Origin: UBA9647 sp963739335
Lineage (GTDB): Bacteria > Bacteroidota > Ignavibacteria > UBA10030
DNA length: 64,000 nt
Direction: 5' to 3'
Assembly: GCA_963739335.1 (NCBI GenBank)
Contig: CAVUAC010000028.1
Location: forward strand, 30,817 to 94,816
The notes under the pieces were generated by a model. It did no database searches, was not told where the DNA came from, and saw only the letters and a program-made list of their open reading frames with translations. The position numbers and the translations under genes are program-made. Position 1 is the stretch's first letter; each line of letters begins with the position of its first letter. Positions 38,101-47,361 of this stretch are shown here, in pieces.

Positions 38101-39924
38101 GCTCTTTCCTTTCGCAAGAATCCGATCACGAATGTCCAGCCACAACGAGCGCGGCTCTCCCGGTTTCACCGAGAACGAGAAGTCGAGCATGTTGCGCATC
38201 GGCCAGTTGGGATCTTTGATCTGGATATTCAGGGGCAGAAATTTTCCATGTGTTGGCTTCACGTTCATCGCCGGCAAATCGATGGCAATGCCATCGAGGC
38301 CCCCGTTGATTTTCTCCCACGTGTAGGATGAATCGAGATTGACATTCGCGCCAGCTCCGGCATGGGAATCAAAGGGAATAAGAATGTGAACAAGCGGCAG
38401 CGGGTCCTGCACCTTCTGTTTGTGCGAAGCTTGCGGCACGTTGCTCGGCACGGCAATCATCACTGCCCGTTCATCCGGCAAATACCGCCCATCGATAAAG
38501 TTCAACAATGGCTCCACCTTATTGTCGGTCGCCGGCACCGCGCTCGTCACGCGATAGCAAAGCGTGCAGATGCCTGTCGGTTCTTTGCCAGCATCGACGT
38601 TGTAGGCGGACAGTTCCCCAATTGGAGTCTCCTGTTCCACATTGGTGAATCGGAGCATCTGACCGCGCACCGGCTCAGCCAGTCGATGAAACGTCTTCTC
38701 CTGCCCTTTCGGTCGCTGGAAAAGCACCCTTTCCTGCACCCCCTTGTCGATCTTGTCCGATGGAACCAACGAAATGCTTCCCCACGCCGCGCCGGAGATT
38801 TCCAGATGGTTCCACATTTCATCCGGCATGAGGAACGTCACCGACTTGCCTGAAAGCGAATAGCAGTCCCAGTCCGGCAACTGGAAATAGTCATTCCTGC
38901 CCGGCAAGCTCGAGCGATTGTAGACACCGGGCCACGTCGTTTCGCGAATTCCATCCGTTCCTTTCCACCACCAGCGTTTCAGGTCATACGCTTCGTGGAT
39001 TTCAACTTTCCTCACACGCGTGAAGCGATTGTCGAGATACGGCGGAACATCGCCTTCGCGATTCCATCCATAGCGCAAGCGCCACTCTGCCTGCCACAGG
39101 GGATCCTCGAAAGAACGCTCCAGCCGAGGAATCTCACCTGCCGATTCACCTCTCGCCAATCGGGAGATGTTCTCGCTGGAAAGCATACGATCATAGATAC
39201 GAATCTCATCGATGTCTCCACCCCGCACAAAATTGTAGGCGCTCTGCACCTGCGCCGGGCTGATAACACGCGAGTGTGGTCCGAACTGATCAAGACCGGC
39301 ATAGAGGACAGCGACACTATCCTTCTGGGCGGCCAGTTTTCCATTGACGTAGAGGCGGATTCCGGTCGTTTCATCCCACGCCAAAGCCAGATGAATCCAC
39401 TCGTCAGGCTTTGAGAAAGGCGACAAAGTGTAGGACACGCGCACTCGAGCAAGGTTCACATCGGTGACAAATGCATCGAAACCGTGTCCATTGTAGTCGA
39501 TCCGGAGCCAGACCATGTCCCAGCTGGAGTGATCTGCAAAACCCACTCGGAAGATCGGGAACTCAGTTTTTCCAACCGGCTCCCGTGATCTCCAGAAGAA
39601 GCTCAGCGTCCCCCGCTCCGCATAGATGTTTCCCGGTGCCCAGTAGGTCAAGAGCTGATTGTGAGCACATTCGAAGCCGGGTCCCTTTGCTCCGTTAGGG
39701 ATGATCTTCACATTGTGCAGAAAGTTCGGTTCGGGCTTCCCTTCAGCCGAATAGTCAGCTCTGAAGCCCTGGTTTCCGGAGAGATAGAACAAAAGACCCG
39801 GTTCTGGCTGTTGAGGTGCGCTTGAAGTGCACGACCATGTGCTAACGAGGAGGACCAGAAGAATGATCGAGACATCGCAGCACTTTTTCAGAAGACAAGC
39901 ATGTCGGAACATTAGTTTTCCCAT
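35166..39924 (-). CDS. Large lipoprotein: LamG domain, (alpha/alpha)-barrel-like region, C-terminal double VOC domains; frameshifted near the end
   Basis: About 1585 residues if a frameshift at 35245-35262 is corrected; otherwise it ends early at 35221. A lipobox-like STWSC places lipidated Cys at 32. A LamG/concanavalin-like domain spans about 45-260 (LYVNGKLAAQ, DEIRIYDRMLS). A long middle region with helical repeats (FWWIDGR-like and HAHEEGIEAQTQAML segments) resembles secreted glycan-active barrel enzymes, but I cannot assign a CAZy family. Two glyoxalase/VOC domains follow at about 1336 and 1459 (EHIAFNVKDP, EHLAVNVPDP; each ends MRDPWGLAIQF-like). An internal ATG pair at 36009-36012 could start a separate VOC protein. 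Confidence 0.7.
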
Positions 39925-39950
39925 TTCGAAACAAGAATGAGAGAGTCCCT

Positions 39951-40000
39951 GGCTGAAGGTCGCCTTCAGCAGATCTGAAACAAGAGAGAAGGTGGCCTTC
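39951..40000. repeat. GAAGGTCGCC/GGTGGCCTTC inverted repeat
   Basis: Imperfect hairpin between two minus-strand genes; third member of the GAAGG hairpin family. Confidence 0.45.
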
Positions 40001-40004
40001 CTTA

Positions 40005-40553
40005 CTACCGATAGGTCTTGTCGTCTATGCGGCTGAGATCGATACCATCCTTGAACACCCCAACTGTCACAATAGCGAAGGTGAAGACTGTTGTTCCAGA
40101 TTCGAGATGGCCACCGAATGCATTGTCAGGGTTCGTCATTGTCAAGTGCGCATGGATACGTCCATCGATGACATACCCGTTCATGCTCACAATATCTGCG
40201 GGGGCATTCGGATCCTTGACGTAGATGTTTTTCGAGGGGAACGTGGAGTTGCTCACCCCATGCACGTGATAGCCTGTGACCGATCCGGCTCCAGCCAGGA
40301 TGACGGCGTTTCGAATTTTGTGTTGCTTCACCATGCTTTCCAGGCCGGCCAGGAGATCAGCCTGATATTTGAACCGGAGCACAAGGATGCGATCGAATTG
40401 ACCCTCGATCGCGTACACGTCGGGGACCGCCGGACTGTTTGGCTTCGCATCGTCAGCCGGCGTTGTCGGCTTGGTGACTTCCGTGCGCGTTTGCTGTGCA
40501 ATGGCCATGTTCGCCATCGCTAGGAACGCGAGAACGTATGAGAGTTTTCCCAT
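40005..40553 (-). CDS. Secreted DUF296 (PPC-domain) protein
   Basis: 182 residues from M at 40553 (MGKLSYVLAFLAMANMAIAQ signal peptide). A DUF296/PPC fold follows: FDRILVLRFKYQADLLAGLE, NAVILAGAGSVTGYHVHG, and DGRIHAHLTMTNPDNAFGGH with its His-containing metal-site motif (HAH...GGH). Bacterial PPC proteins are usually cytosolic trimers; export is unusual. Confidence 0.85.
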   Translation of the reverse strand: MGKLSYVLAFLAMANMAIAQQTRTEVTKPTTPADDAKPNSPAVPDVYAIEGQFDRILVLRFKYQADLLAGLESMVKQHKIRNAVILAGAGSVTGYHVHGVSNSTFPSKNIYVKDPNAPADIVSMNGYVIDGRIHAHLTMTNPDNAFGGHLESGTTVFTFAIVTVGVFKDGIDLSRIDDKTYR

Positions 40554-40598
40554 AGGGATATTCCTTCTTTCTTCTTCTCCGAAACCGTCCGCGCGCAA

Positions 40599-41291
40599 TC
40601 ACTGTTTCATAAAACCTGATGGCGCCAGACAGCTTGGGGTGACTCTGATCTTATAGATTGCTCCTTTGAACCAACACACCTTGTTCATTCGCACACCGAT
40701 CGACGTCGTTCCATCCTTGAACGGAGTAAAATGCACCCTCCCCTCCAATTCATGGACACCATTCACGAATGTATCCATCTTGCCGTCGTCCACAACGAAG
40801 GCTATGTGATACCACTTCCCAGTCGGGTGAGTCCTGCTCTTGTCGATCAACGTGTGCGAAGAATCGCCCGACTTGATGAACGCGTCGAGATACCACTCAT
40901 CATCGTCCGTCAACCGCGTTTCAATCAACATGCGATCACCACTTGCCTCTCCCATATGGAGGAACCGCTGTTCCGGTAATCCCCGAGGATCAGGTCGGAA
41001 AATAACTTCCACGGTGAACCGATGCAGATGTTGGAGTGGATTTGCTCCCAAAAAGAGCGCATCACCGTTGCCGTCAAACTGAACAGCCTTCCCATATGGA
41101 CAGTCAACCGCTTGAGGGCTGCCCACTTTCGTCACTCCTTCCGCACCGGACTTGTTCAACAAGCAAAGCTCCCACTGTACAGCGCGTTGTCGTTGCACCA
41201 TGACTGTATCCTTCATCGATGAATACGATACCGCAGAGAGAGCAGCCTCGACAAAGATCGCAGCCACCAACAATCTGAAGTTCGTTTTCAT
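40599..41291 (-). CDS. Secreted LamG-domain protein
   Basis: 230 residues from M at 41291 with signal peptide (NFRLLVAAIFVEAALSAVSY). One concanavalin-like LamG domain: YGKAVQFDGNGDALFLG, FTVEVIFRPDPRG, WYHIAFVVDDGKMDTFVNG, IGVRMNK. It probably binds carbohydrate. It sits in a run of exported proteins (DUF296, GlcG-like). Confidence 0.8.
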   Translation of the reverse strand: MKTNFRLLVAAIFVEAALSAVSYSSMKDTVMVQRQRAVQWELCLLNKSGAEGVTKVGSPQAVDCPYGKAVQFDGNGDALFLGANPLQHLHRFTVEVIFRPDPRGLPEQRFLHMGEASGDRMLIETRLTDDDEWYLDAFIKSGDSSHTLIDKSRTHPTGKWYHIAFVVDDGKMDTFVNGVHELEGRVHFTPFKDGTTSIGVRMNKVCWFKGAIYKIRVTPSCLAPSGFMKQ

Positions 41292-41348
41292 CGGTATCTC
41301 CTTAGAGGTTAATGGTTCAAGCACATCCCGGCATGCCTCTTCCGACTG

Positions 41349-41831
41349 CTACTGAGCTGCGAATGCTTCGACAGCGGCTTTCGCCACGATCCCATCCTGC
41401 TGCCGGGTCCCGCCGCTGACTCCGATGGCACCGATGTATTGCCCGTCGACCACGAGCGGCAATCCGCCTTCAATGGGAATCACACCCGGCACGCCGAGAA
41501 TATCGGTCTTGCCTTGAGCCACCAAATCCTCGTATACCTTCGTCGGCCGTTTGAAGAAAATCGCCGCCTTCGCCTTCTGAATCGCCACTTCGATACTGCC
41601 GATCTGAGTGTTGTCCATTCTCTCCAGATACAACAGGTTTCCCCCGTCATCAACGATTGTGATGACCACAGCCCACTTGTTCCTGAGCGCTTCCGCCTCA
41701 GCGACCGCAGCGATCTTCTTAGCAGCTTCGAGCGTCAGCGCTTTCTTCGTGCCAAGCTGCGCTTGTGCTGCATACGGGAGTAGAAACGTTAGTGCCAACA
41801 CTGCCACCATGACGAAGAGCGATTTTTTCAT
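41349..41831 (-). CDS. Secreted GlcG/HbpS (DUF336) heme-binding-like protein
   Basis: 160 residues from M at 41831 (MKKSLFVMVAVLALTFLLPYAAQA signal peptide); the open frame upstream to 42020 is repeat DNA. Core motifs: LTLEAAKKIAAVAEAEA, VVITIVDDGGNLLYLERMD, IPIEGGLPLVVDGQYIGAIGVSGG. Members bind heme or act as extracellular sensors. Confidence 0.88.
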   Translation of the reverse strand: MKKSLFVMVAVLALTFLLPYAAQAQLGTKKALTLEAAKKIAAVAEAEALRNKWAVVITIVDDGGNLLYLERMDNTQIGSIEVAIQKAKAAIFFKRPTKVYEDLVAQGKTDILGVPGVIPIEGGLPLVVDGQYIGAIGVSGGTRQQDGIVAKAAVEAFAAQ

Positions 41832-41889
41832 AGAACCTCCGCTGGAGATTGTTCCGATTGTATGCTGCCGATCAGTATCGCGCAACACT

Positions 41890-41985
41890 TGCCTTCCTTC
41901 CCCTCTCAGGGGAAGGCTAGGAAGAGGTCCACCCCCATGTTTGACCTCACCCGTACCCTCTCCTAATGAGGAGAGGGATCCTTGG
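41890..41985. repeat. Palindromic repeat unit
   Basis: CTTCCCCTCTCAGGGGAAGG, AGAGGTCC, then GACCTCACCCGTACCCTCTCC, TAATGAGGAGAGGG and GGATCC. It is the closest match to the two outer ends of DUF559 copy C, as if the gene had been deleted from between them. Confidence 0.85.
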
Positions 41986-42044
41986 ATATTCTTCCTCGCA
42001 AGCCGGTCGCCCCGCGCCATCTCTGCGAACCCGTACGGAGAATT

Positions 42045-42140
42045 CCTCCCCTAAAGGGGAGGACGAAGGTGGGGTCTGTTTCAACACAGGCCATCATTCT
42101 AGACCTCACCCGTACCCTCTCCTATGAGGAGAGGGTCGCT
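42045..42140. repeat. Palindromic repeat unit
   Basis: TCCTCCCCTAAAGGGGAGG, GAAGGTGGGGTC, GACCTCACCCGTACCCTCTCC, TATGAGGAGAGGG. It lies 60 bp from the unit that leads into DUF559 copy B. Confidence 0.85.
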
Positions 42141-42204
42141 CAGCTCTTTGACGCTGTAACATTTCCATTCTCAGGCTCACTCATTGCCTCCCCCTCTGAG
42201 GGGA

Positions 42205-42594
42205 CTACAGGGCGTCAGAAGACGAGCCTGACCGCAGCTTCACATGCTCAATAATGTCCTGTACCACGCCATCTTCGTTCTGAAGTATTTCCAAGTTCGA
42301 GTATCTCACCACTTCTTGGCCAATTGCTCTCAGATACTCGTCTCTCTCAACATCATTCTGCCTCCCCTCCATCGAGCAATGTTGGCTTCCATCAAGTTCA
42401 ATGACAAGCCTAGCCTTGACGCAATAGAAATCGACGACGTAAGGTCCCAGAGGAACTTAGCGACGGAACTTCACGCCGAGCTGACTCCTTCTCAGCAATG
42501 ACCACAACTTTCGCTCGGCATCGGTCATCCGCTTTCGAAGTACTCGTGCAATGGGTACTAACGACTTTGAGCATTCTGGAAGATGCTTCTTCAT
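42205..42594 (-). pseudogene. DUF559 endonuclease copy B, nonsense-disrupted
   Basis: From M at 42594 (MKKHLPECSKSLVPIARVL) to TAG at 42205-42207, 130 codons, with an in-frame TAA at 42457-42459 in place of the Gln of copies A and C (KFRR-stop-VPLGPYVVDF). The rest remains open and similar to the other copies, so inactivation is recent. The left flank has CCCCCTCTGAGGGG and ACTACAGGGCGTCAG; the right flank has GGCCTCACCCACACCC. Confidence 0.9.
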
Positions 42595-42875
42595 TGCAGA
42601 TGGCCTCACCCACACCCTTTCATTGCTCCCGCCCGCGTTTATTGCGTCTCCGTGAAGGAAACCTTTAGCCAACACCGACTTGATAGAATCTAAAGAGCAG
42701 GAACTTCAGAAACAAAAAGAAAAGCCGAGGAACTGTCGGCCGTAACTTTACGACTTGCGACTGACGCTTGTGCTTGTTATCATACGCTTACGCACCGTCA
42801 ACGCTGTGTTGAGTCAGATCGTTATCCCAACCGCAGGCACCTCGCATACTGTCCAACCACACGGAGGCCACTCTC

Positions 42876-44198
42876 ATGAAGAAACCACTTACTTCTTCGA
42901 TCCTTTTAATCCTCGGTCTTCTGCTTTCCTCTTCAATAGCTTTTGCTCAGAAGATCACCCTCTCAAAAGAAGGCAGGACCTGCGTTGATTGTCATAAGGA
43001 ACTGTCGCCTTCGTTTGTCAAGGAATGGGAAATCAGCAGTCATGCCAAGAAAGGCGTGAACTGCTATTCCTGCCATAGAGCAGAGAAAACTGACCCCGAT
43101 GCGATGGAGCACAACGGATTGACCATCGCGATCCTTGTCACGCCGAAAGATTGCGCACGATGTCACCCGAAGGAAGTCCAGGAGATGACAAACAGCCATC
43201 ATGCCAAAGCGGGAGACATACTGAACTCGCTCGACAACTACCTGGGCGAGGTCGTGGGCGGACCAGAAGCGGTGGCAGTCGGTTGCCTTCAATGCCACGG
43301 CGCTAAAGTAAAAGTCCTGCCGGACGGCAAGCTCGACGTCAATTCCTGGCCGAACACCGGCATCGGCAGGATTAATCCGGATGGATCGAAGGGTTCCTGT
43401 TCGGCCTGTCATACACGGCACAGATTTTCCAAAGCTCAGGCCCGCGAACCGCAGACGTGCGGAAAATGCCACCTCGGTCCGGATCACCCACAGATTGAAG
43501 TGTATCAGGAATCAAAACACGGAATACTGTATGAAGCCAACAAGGCGAAGCTCACCATGGAGAAGGACAAATGGGTGGTCGGCAAAGACTATAGTGCCGC
43601 GCCGACATGCGCAACATGCCACATGAGCGCGACACCCAACCAACCCGTCACTCATGATGTCGGGACGAGAATCAGCTGGACGCTGCGTCCCCCGATCTCG
43701 AAGAAACAGGAGAATGCCGACAAGAGACGTGATGACATGAAGGATGTCTGCAGCAGTTGTCATTCCGCGCTGTTCGTCGATGGGTTCTATCAACAATTCG
43801 ACAATCTGGTCAACTTTTATGACGAGAAATTCGCGAAGCCGGCTACGGGAATCAGACAAGACCTGATGGATGCCGGAAAACTGACGAAGGCGGATTTCGA
43901 TGACAAGCTGGATTGGATTTACTATGAACTATGGCATCACGAAGGAAGGCGTGCCCGCCACGGCGCCGCAATGTCAGGACCGGATTATGCCTGGTGACAT
44001 GGAATCTATGAGGTGTCTAAGAAATTCTACAGCGAGTTTCTGCCGGAGGTCAAACAAGTGGCAGGGCCCGAGTTGTACGACAAGCTCGTCAAGAAGTACC
44101 TCGAGCCGGACGTGCGGCACGAATGGTACTTCAAAGGCATGAGTAAGGAGCAACTCGAGAAAATCAGGAAATTCTACGAGGAGAGGTACGGGAAATAG
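42876..44198 (+). pseudogene. Octaheme cytochrome c, hydroxylamine oxidoreductase-like, with in-frame TGA
   Basis: Signal peptide MKKPLTSSILLILGLLLSSS, then eight CxxCH heme motifs at about residues 36, 62, 92, 136, 174, 194, 244 and 291, the layout of HAO-family octaheme proteins. TGA at 43995-43997 (codon 374) separates GPDYAW from HGIYEVSKKFYSEF; without it the protein is 440 residues. A partial paralogue at 46.6 kb has TGG (Trp) at this codon, so TGG to TGA is likely. I found no GG-loop hairpin after the TGA, so Sec is not supported. Related epsilon-type HAOs reduce nitrogen oxides in the periplasm. No NapC-type partner is adjacent. Confidence 0.85.
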
Positions 44199-44219
44199 AG
44201 ACAGATGTGTTACGAAGGT

Positions 44220-44251
44220 GAAACCCCGGCATGACCAGGGTTTCTTTTTTT
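44220..44251 (+). terminator. Intrinsic terminator after the octaheme cytochrome
   Basis: GAAACCC/GGGTTTC stem followed by seven T, 22 bases past the stop at 44198. Confidence 0.85.
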
Positions 44252-44550
44252 GCTTCCTTCACCGCCGCCTTTGCTGGGGGCGTCACTACGTGACTCGCGG
44301 AACCTTTAGTCGGCCTGATTTATCACGGTTGCCGGAACGTACTAGCACTGGGCCTCATCAGCACCTCAGCCCCCACCTAGTTAACCGGAACACGGATTCT
44401 CTAAGCTAGCTTGCGGCGAGGAAGCTTTCCACTGTACTACTCACCCCCTTTTTCTCTCGCTTGTCCCTACCTTCCTCTTTCAATATAGGTTATCCTGGGC
44501 GAAGAAGGTTGGCGAACGCTTTTCATAATTCGATGCCACGATCACAACAA
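44252..44550. other. Intergenic, nothing recognised
   Basis: No gene or clear structure seen; it separates the cytochrome terminator from the palindrome pair at 44551. Confidence 0.4.
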
Positions 44551-44643
44551 ACATAGACAAGGTGTCTATGTTGATGTCTATGTTTTTCTCGGCGGTCCAC
44601 TAAGATTTTGAACATAGACAATATGTCTATCTTGATGTCTATG
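44551..44643. repeat. Paired ACATAGACA palindromic repeats
   Basis: Unit 1 (44551-44583) is ACATAGACA, two bases, GTGTCTATG, then TTGATGTCTATG. Unit 2 (44612-44643) is ACATAGACA, two bases, ATGTCTAT, then CTTGATGTCTATG. Each is a palindrome plus a third half-site, 61 bp apart, ending just before the stop of the deaminase/ATPase gene. They could be operator sites, a bidirectional terminator or a mobile-element end. Confidence 0.7.
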
Positions 44644-44650
44644 CCAGTCA

Positions 44651-46141
44651 TCAACCTTTGTATCTGTACCTCAACTTTGGAGACTTTGGATTCTCGCCAT
44701 TGTCGGTCAACAAACGAAGCTTGTGCATCTTATTCAAATGCCTGGTCGCCGTCCTTTGGCTACACCCGAAATGATCAGCGTACTGCTTAGTAGAAACTTC
44801 ATCTCTCGACTTGACCCATTCAAAGCCTTTAATTTCTTCCCGCGATAACTTAGAAACAGCTTTGTGATGCGATACCTTTGCAACTACTTGCAGAGTTCTG
44901 GGAAACGTTAAGCTGAGAAATGGCTCCCTCAAAGTGTACTCGGGCAATGGTAACCCATACTTCTGAGTCATCTCTTTGAATGTTCTCATTCCAAATCCGG
45001 TTTCTTCCATGTAACCCATGAGATTAAAAACATACGTAAGAATAGGGTTCCGACTTATTGATGGAGCCTTGAATGTGTTCAACTGTTCAAGCGAAATCGA
45101 TGGCAATGGCGCTCCAGGGCTCTTCACCACGATTTTGTCACTGTTGATTTCAAGAGAAGACTTTGCTCCCTCAATTGAGTAGTCTCTGTGCACCAACGCG
45201 TTGATGACCGCTTCGCGCAAAACTGCAACGGGAAAATCTGGAACGTCCTCGCGCTTGAATTTAGAAGTGTCTTTAGAGAGCGGCAGGGATTTCTTAAGCC
45301 ATTCTTGAAGAAGATCGGGTACCAAGACTAAAGGCTGATCAAAATCCTTCGGTTCGATTTTGTCAGAACCATAATCAACATGAGCCTTCAGCACAGCTTG
45401 TTTGAACCGAACCCGTGGATCTTTGCCAAACAGAAGATAGCCCGCAACAGTAGGTCGATATGTGTTTGACTTTTCATCCAGCTCCATTGCGCCAAGGTTT
45501 ACCAAGTATTCCTGGAAATCCTCTCTGTCGATTTGGAAGCGGAGGCTCGCTTCTTTGATGAACTTCCTCAGTGCGTCCTTGGAAAACTGAGCAAAGTCGG
45601 ACTTAGGAATCACTTGCCTCAGAGCAGCGACACCTCTTTTGTGTTTTACCTCATCTGCCCTGTGCTGGGCTTGTTTCAGATATGGCATATTCTCTTTCTC
45701 GATAATCTTCTGATATTCACGGTCAAACATTAGGACCTTCACGCCGTGATCTTCCATGTGTTCAATGCCCTCACCTGCAACGGTCGGGTCTCGATCCTGA
45801 ATTCCCACATACACGGTTTTGATTCGAGCGTTTGTAACTCTTCTGCAACAGCCCCTCTTCGGTGGATTTCTCATCACGCACGGTTCTAGCGTGGTGAAGA
45901 GAACAGCATCATCGAGTCTCTTGTTGTGGAGTTTCCGCTCCAGGAGTGTGTACTCAGCATGATCACCCTCTCTCAGCTCGCCTCTGTAAGCAGTCTCATA
46001 CGATCCATCAGGGTGCACCAATACTGCACCGACCTTTGGGCTGATTTTGCCATCGTCTCTTTGCTCCACCACGGATTTCCGCATCTGGTCTATAGCAATC
46101 TCCATGAAGCGTTTTGGGTCAAACGAATTGGGCTTTGCCAT
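44651..46141 (-). CDS. Deaminase / HATPase_c_4 / winged-helix fusion protein
   Basis: 496 residues. Residues about 5-130 are a RibD-type zinc deaminase: His61-Ala-Glu63, Pro87-Cys88 and Cys98 as the likely zinc ligands, and ARIKTVYVG. Residues about 170-420 match the ATP-binding protein family with a GHKL-like HATPase_c_4 domain: YRPTVAGYLLFGKDP, LREAVINALVHRDYS (N-box-like), and EETGFGMRTF (G-box-like). The last 70 residues form a helix-turn-helix (YADHFGCSQRTATRHLNKM). The usual N-terminal AlbA_2 domain is replaced by the deaminase. A nucleotide-modifying defence or a nucleotide-sensing regulator are both possible; neither is shown. Confidence 0.8.
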   Translation of the reverse strand: MAKPNSFDPKRFMEIAIDQMRKSVVEQRDDGKISPKVGAVLVHPDGSYETAYRGELREGDHAEYTLLERKLHNKRLDDAVLFTTLEPCVMRNPPKRGCCRRVTNARIKTVYVGIQDRDPTVAGEGIEHMEDHGVKVLMFDREYQKIIEKENMPYLKQAQHRADEVKHKRGVAALRQVIPKSDFAQFSKDALRKFIKEASLRFQIDREDFQEYLVNLGAMELDEKSNTYRPTVAGYLLFGKDPRVRFKQAVLKAHVDYGSDKIEPKDFDQPLVLVPDLLQEWLKKSLPLSKDTSKFKREDVPDFPVAVLREAVINALVHRDYSIEGAKSSLEINSDKIVVKSPGAPLPSISLEQLNTFKAPSISRNPILTYVFNLMGYMEETGFGMRTFKEMTQKYGLPLPEYTLREPFLSLTFPRTLQVVAKVSHHKAVSKLSREEIKGFEWVKSRDEVSTKQYADHFGCSQRTATRHLNKMHKLRLLTDNGENPKSPKLRYRYKG

Positions 46142-46618
46142 GGCGATGCTGTTGCACCTTTTTCAGTGAAATCTCAATGGATTGATCTTGGTACGCACTC
46201 CGCGTAACGCAACGCGCGTGATCTCATCATCATCGTCATCGTCGTGCTCATCACCATCGCGGTTGTAATTGCTGCGATCGCACTGTCGTTCCTTCTGCTT
46301 TCTCTTCTCCTCGCTCTTCTAATGGATAGCCCCGACAATCGCTATCTTCTCCTCCGTCTCCCCCGTACAGTCTGTACACCAGTTGATTGGTCTCTTGCTC
46401 GAGTCGCAGCATGCGCTTCAATTTCCCAGGCAGTCCCGTCTGGTGCCGCCATCGCAGGGCCCCATTTGGCAATGGTTGAGAATACGACATTGTTGTCACG
46501 TTGTCAATGGCGCTACCAAGTGGACCCGGAGTCGGCAGAGACATCGTGAGCCGTATCGATTGAATCGTCCTATAGCACGTTTTTGGAGTCCGGCGGTGTT
46601 GCAGTAACTCCACGCTTT
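46142..46618. other. Intergenic, no gene
   Basis: CT-rich sequence with low-complexity CATCATC stretches near 46225-46260. Open frames exist but lack protein-like composition. It presumably contains the promoter of the deaminase/ATPase gene near 46145-46250. Confidence 0.4.
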
Positions 46619-46860
46619 CGCACGGCGCGGCGATGTCAGGCCCGGATTATACCTTGTGGCATGGAATCTATGAGGTGTCAAAGAAATTCTACAGCGAGTT
46701 TCTGCCCGAGGTCAAACAGGTCGCAGGGCCCGAATTGTACGACAAGATCGTCAAGAAATACCTCGAGCCGGACGTGCGGCACGAATGGTACTTCAAAGGA
46801 ATGAGCAGGGAACAGCTGGAGAAGATTCGGAAGTTCTATGAGGAGAGGTACGGAAAGTAG
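46619..46860 (+). pseudogene. C-terminal remnant of a second HAO-like octaheme cytochrome
   Basis: About 79 codons (HGAAMSGPDYTLWHGIYEVSK onward, to TAG at 46858-46860) closely match the end of the cytochrome at 42.9-44.2 kb, with scattered substitutions, many synonymous. Homology starts abruptly at 46619. No heme motifs remain. It carries TGG at the codon that is TGA in the first copy. It is a relic of an old gene duplication, not a target-site duplication. Confidence 0.9.
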
Positions 46861-46903
46861 GAGTTATTCCTGATCTTAGCCCGCGAGCGTCGGTTTGCGC
46901 CTT

Positions 46904-47361
46904 GTTATGCGATGTGCCGCCACAATGAACCTGCTCATCATCTGAGTAGAAGTTCTCTTGCTTCCTGAAAAACCGTATCAAGCCCGATGCGGTTCTTCTC
47001 GATTAGAGCATCATTCCAAGTTTCAGGTTCAAGCCAATAGCTACCTTTCAGGGAACATCTTGCGGCTAAGTCACGATCGATCTGTCTCAAGGGAACTGCT
47101 GCATTGTGCCACAATAGTGCAATTGAATGTTCTCTCTTGTGGCTTCGCTTTTTTCGCCGTCTAAGGTCAGATACGTATGAACGGGTTTCGCAGAGCGCAG
47201 TATAGAGTGCAAACAATGCTCGGTCAGTTTCCTCATTTCTCTTCCTCTTGCCTTCCCGTATTAATCCCAGGACAGATAGCGTCTTGTCAAAAATTCCGAG
47301 AATGGTAGATGCATCAGGCATGGGTATTTTCCTCCATTATTAGAGCGGCATATCGCATAAC
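46904..47361. repeat. 17-bp inverted repeats flanking a small gene
   Basis: GTTATGCGATGTGCCGC at 46904-46920 and its reverse complement with one mismatch (GCGGCATATCGCATAAC) at 47345-47361 bracket the gene at 46938-47321. On the gene's strand this reads GTTATGC-cassette-GCATAAC-AAGGCGC, which resembles integron cassette boundaries. No full attC fold and no integrase were found. Confidence 0.55.
46938..47321 (-). CDS. Hypothetical protein, possible mobile cassette gene
   Basis: 127 residues, helical and basic in the middle (SDLRRRKKRSHKREH), with ALLWHNAAVPLRQIDRDLAARC and GSYWLEPETWND toward the C-terminus. I do not recognise a family. A purine-rich GGAGGAAAA lies just upstream of its ATG. 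It is isolated between inverted repeats in an accessory block. Confidence 0.6.
   Translation of the reverse strand: MPDASTILGIFDKTLSVLGLIREGKRKRNEETDRALFALYTALCETRSYVSDLRRRKKRSHKREHSIALLWHNAAVPLRQIDRDLAARCSLKGSYWLEPETWNDALIEKNRIGLDTVFQEARELLLR

Noticed and set aside
43995..43997. TGA in the octaheme cytochrome as selenocysteine
   Set aside because: The paralogous fragment has TGG (Trp) here, the site is not a redox Cys, and no hairpin with a G-containing loop follows at the expected distance.
44551..44643. CRISPR array
   Set aside because: Only two units, each internally palindromic, with a non-unique spacer and no cas genes.
46904..47361. Integron cassette call
   Set aside because: No integrase, no complete attC fold, and GTTATGC does not meet the GTTRRRY core; kept only as a finding.
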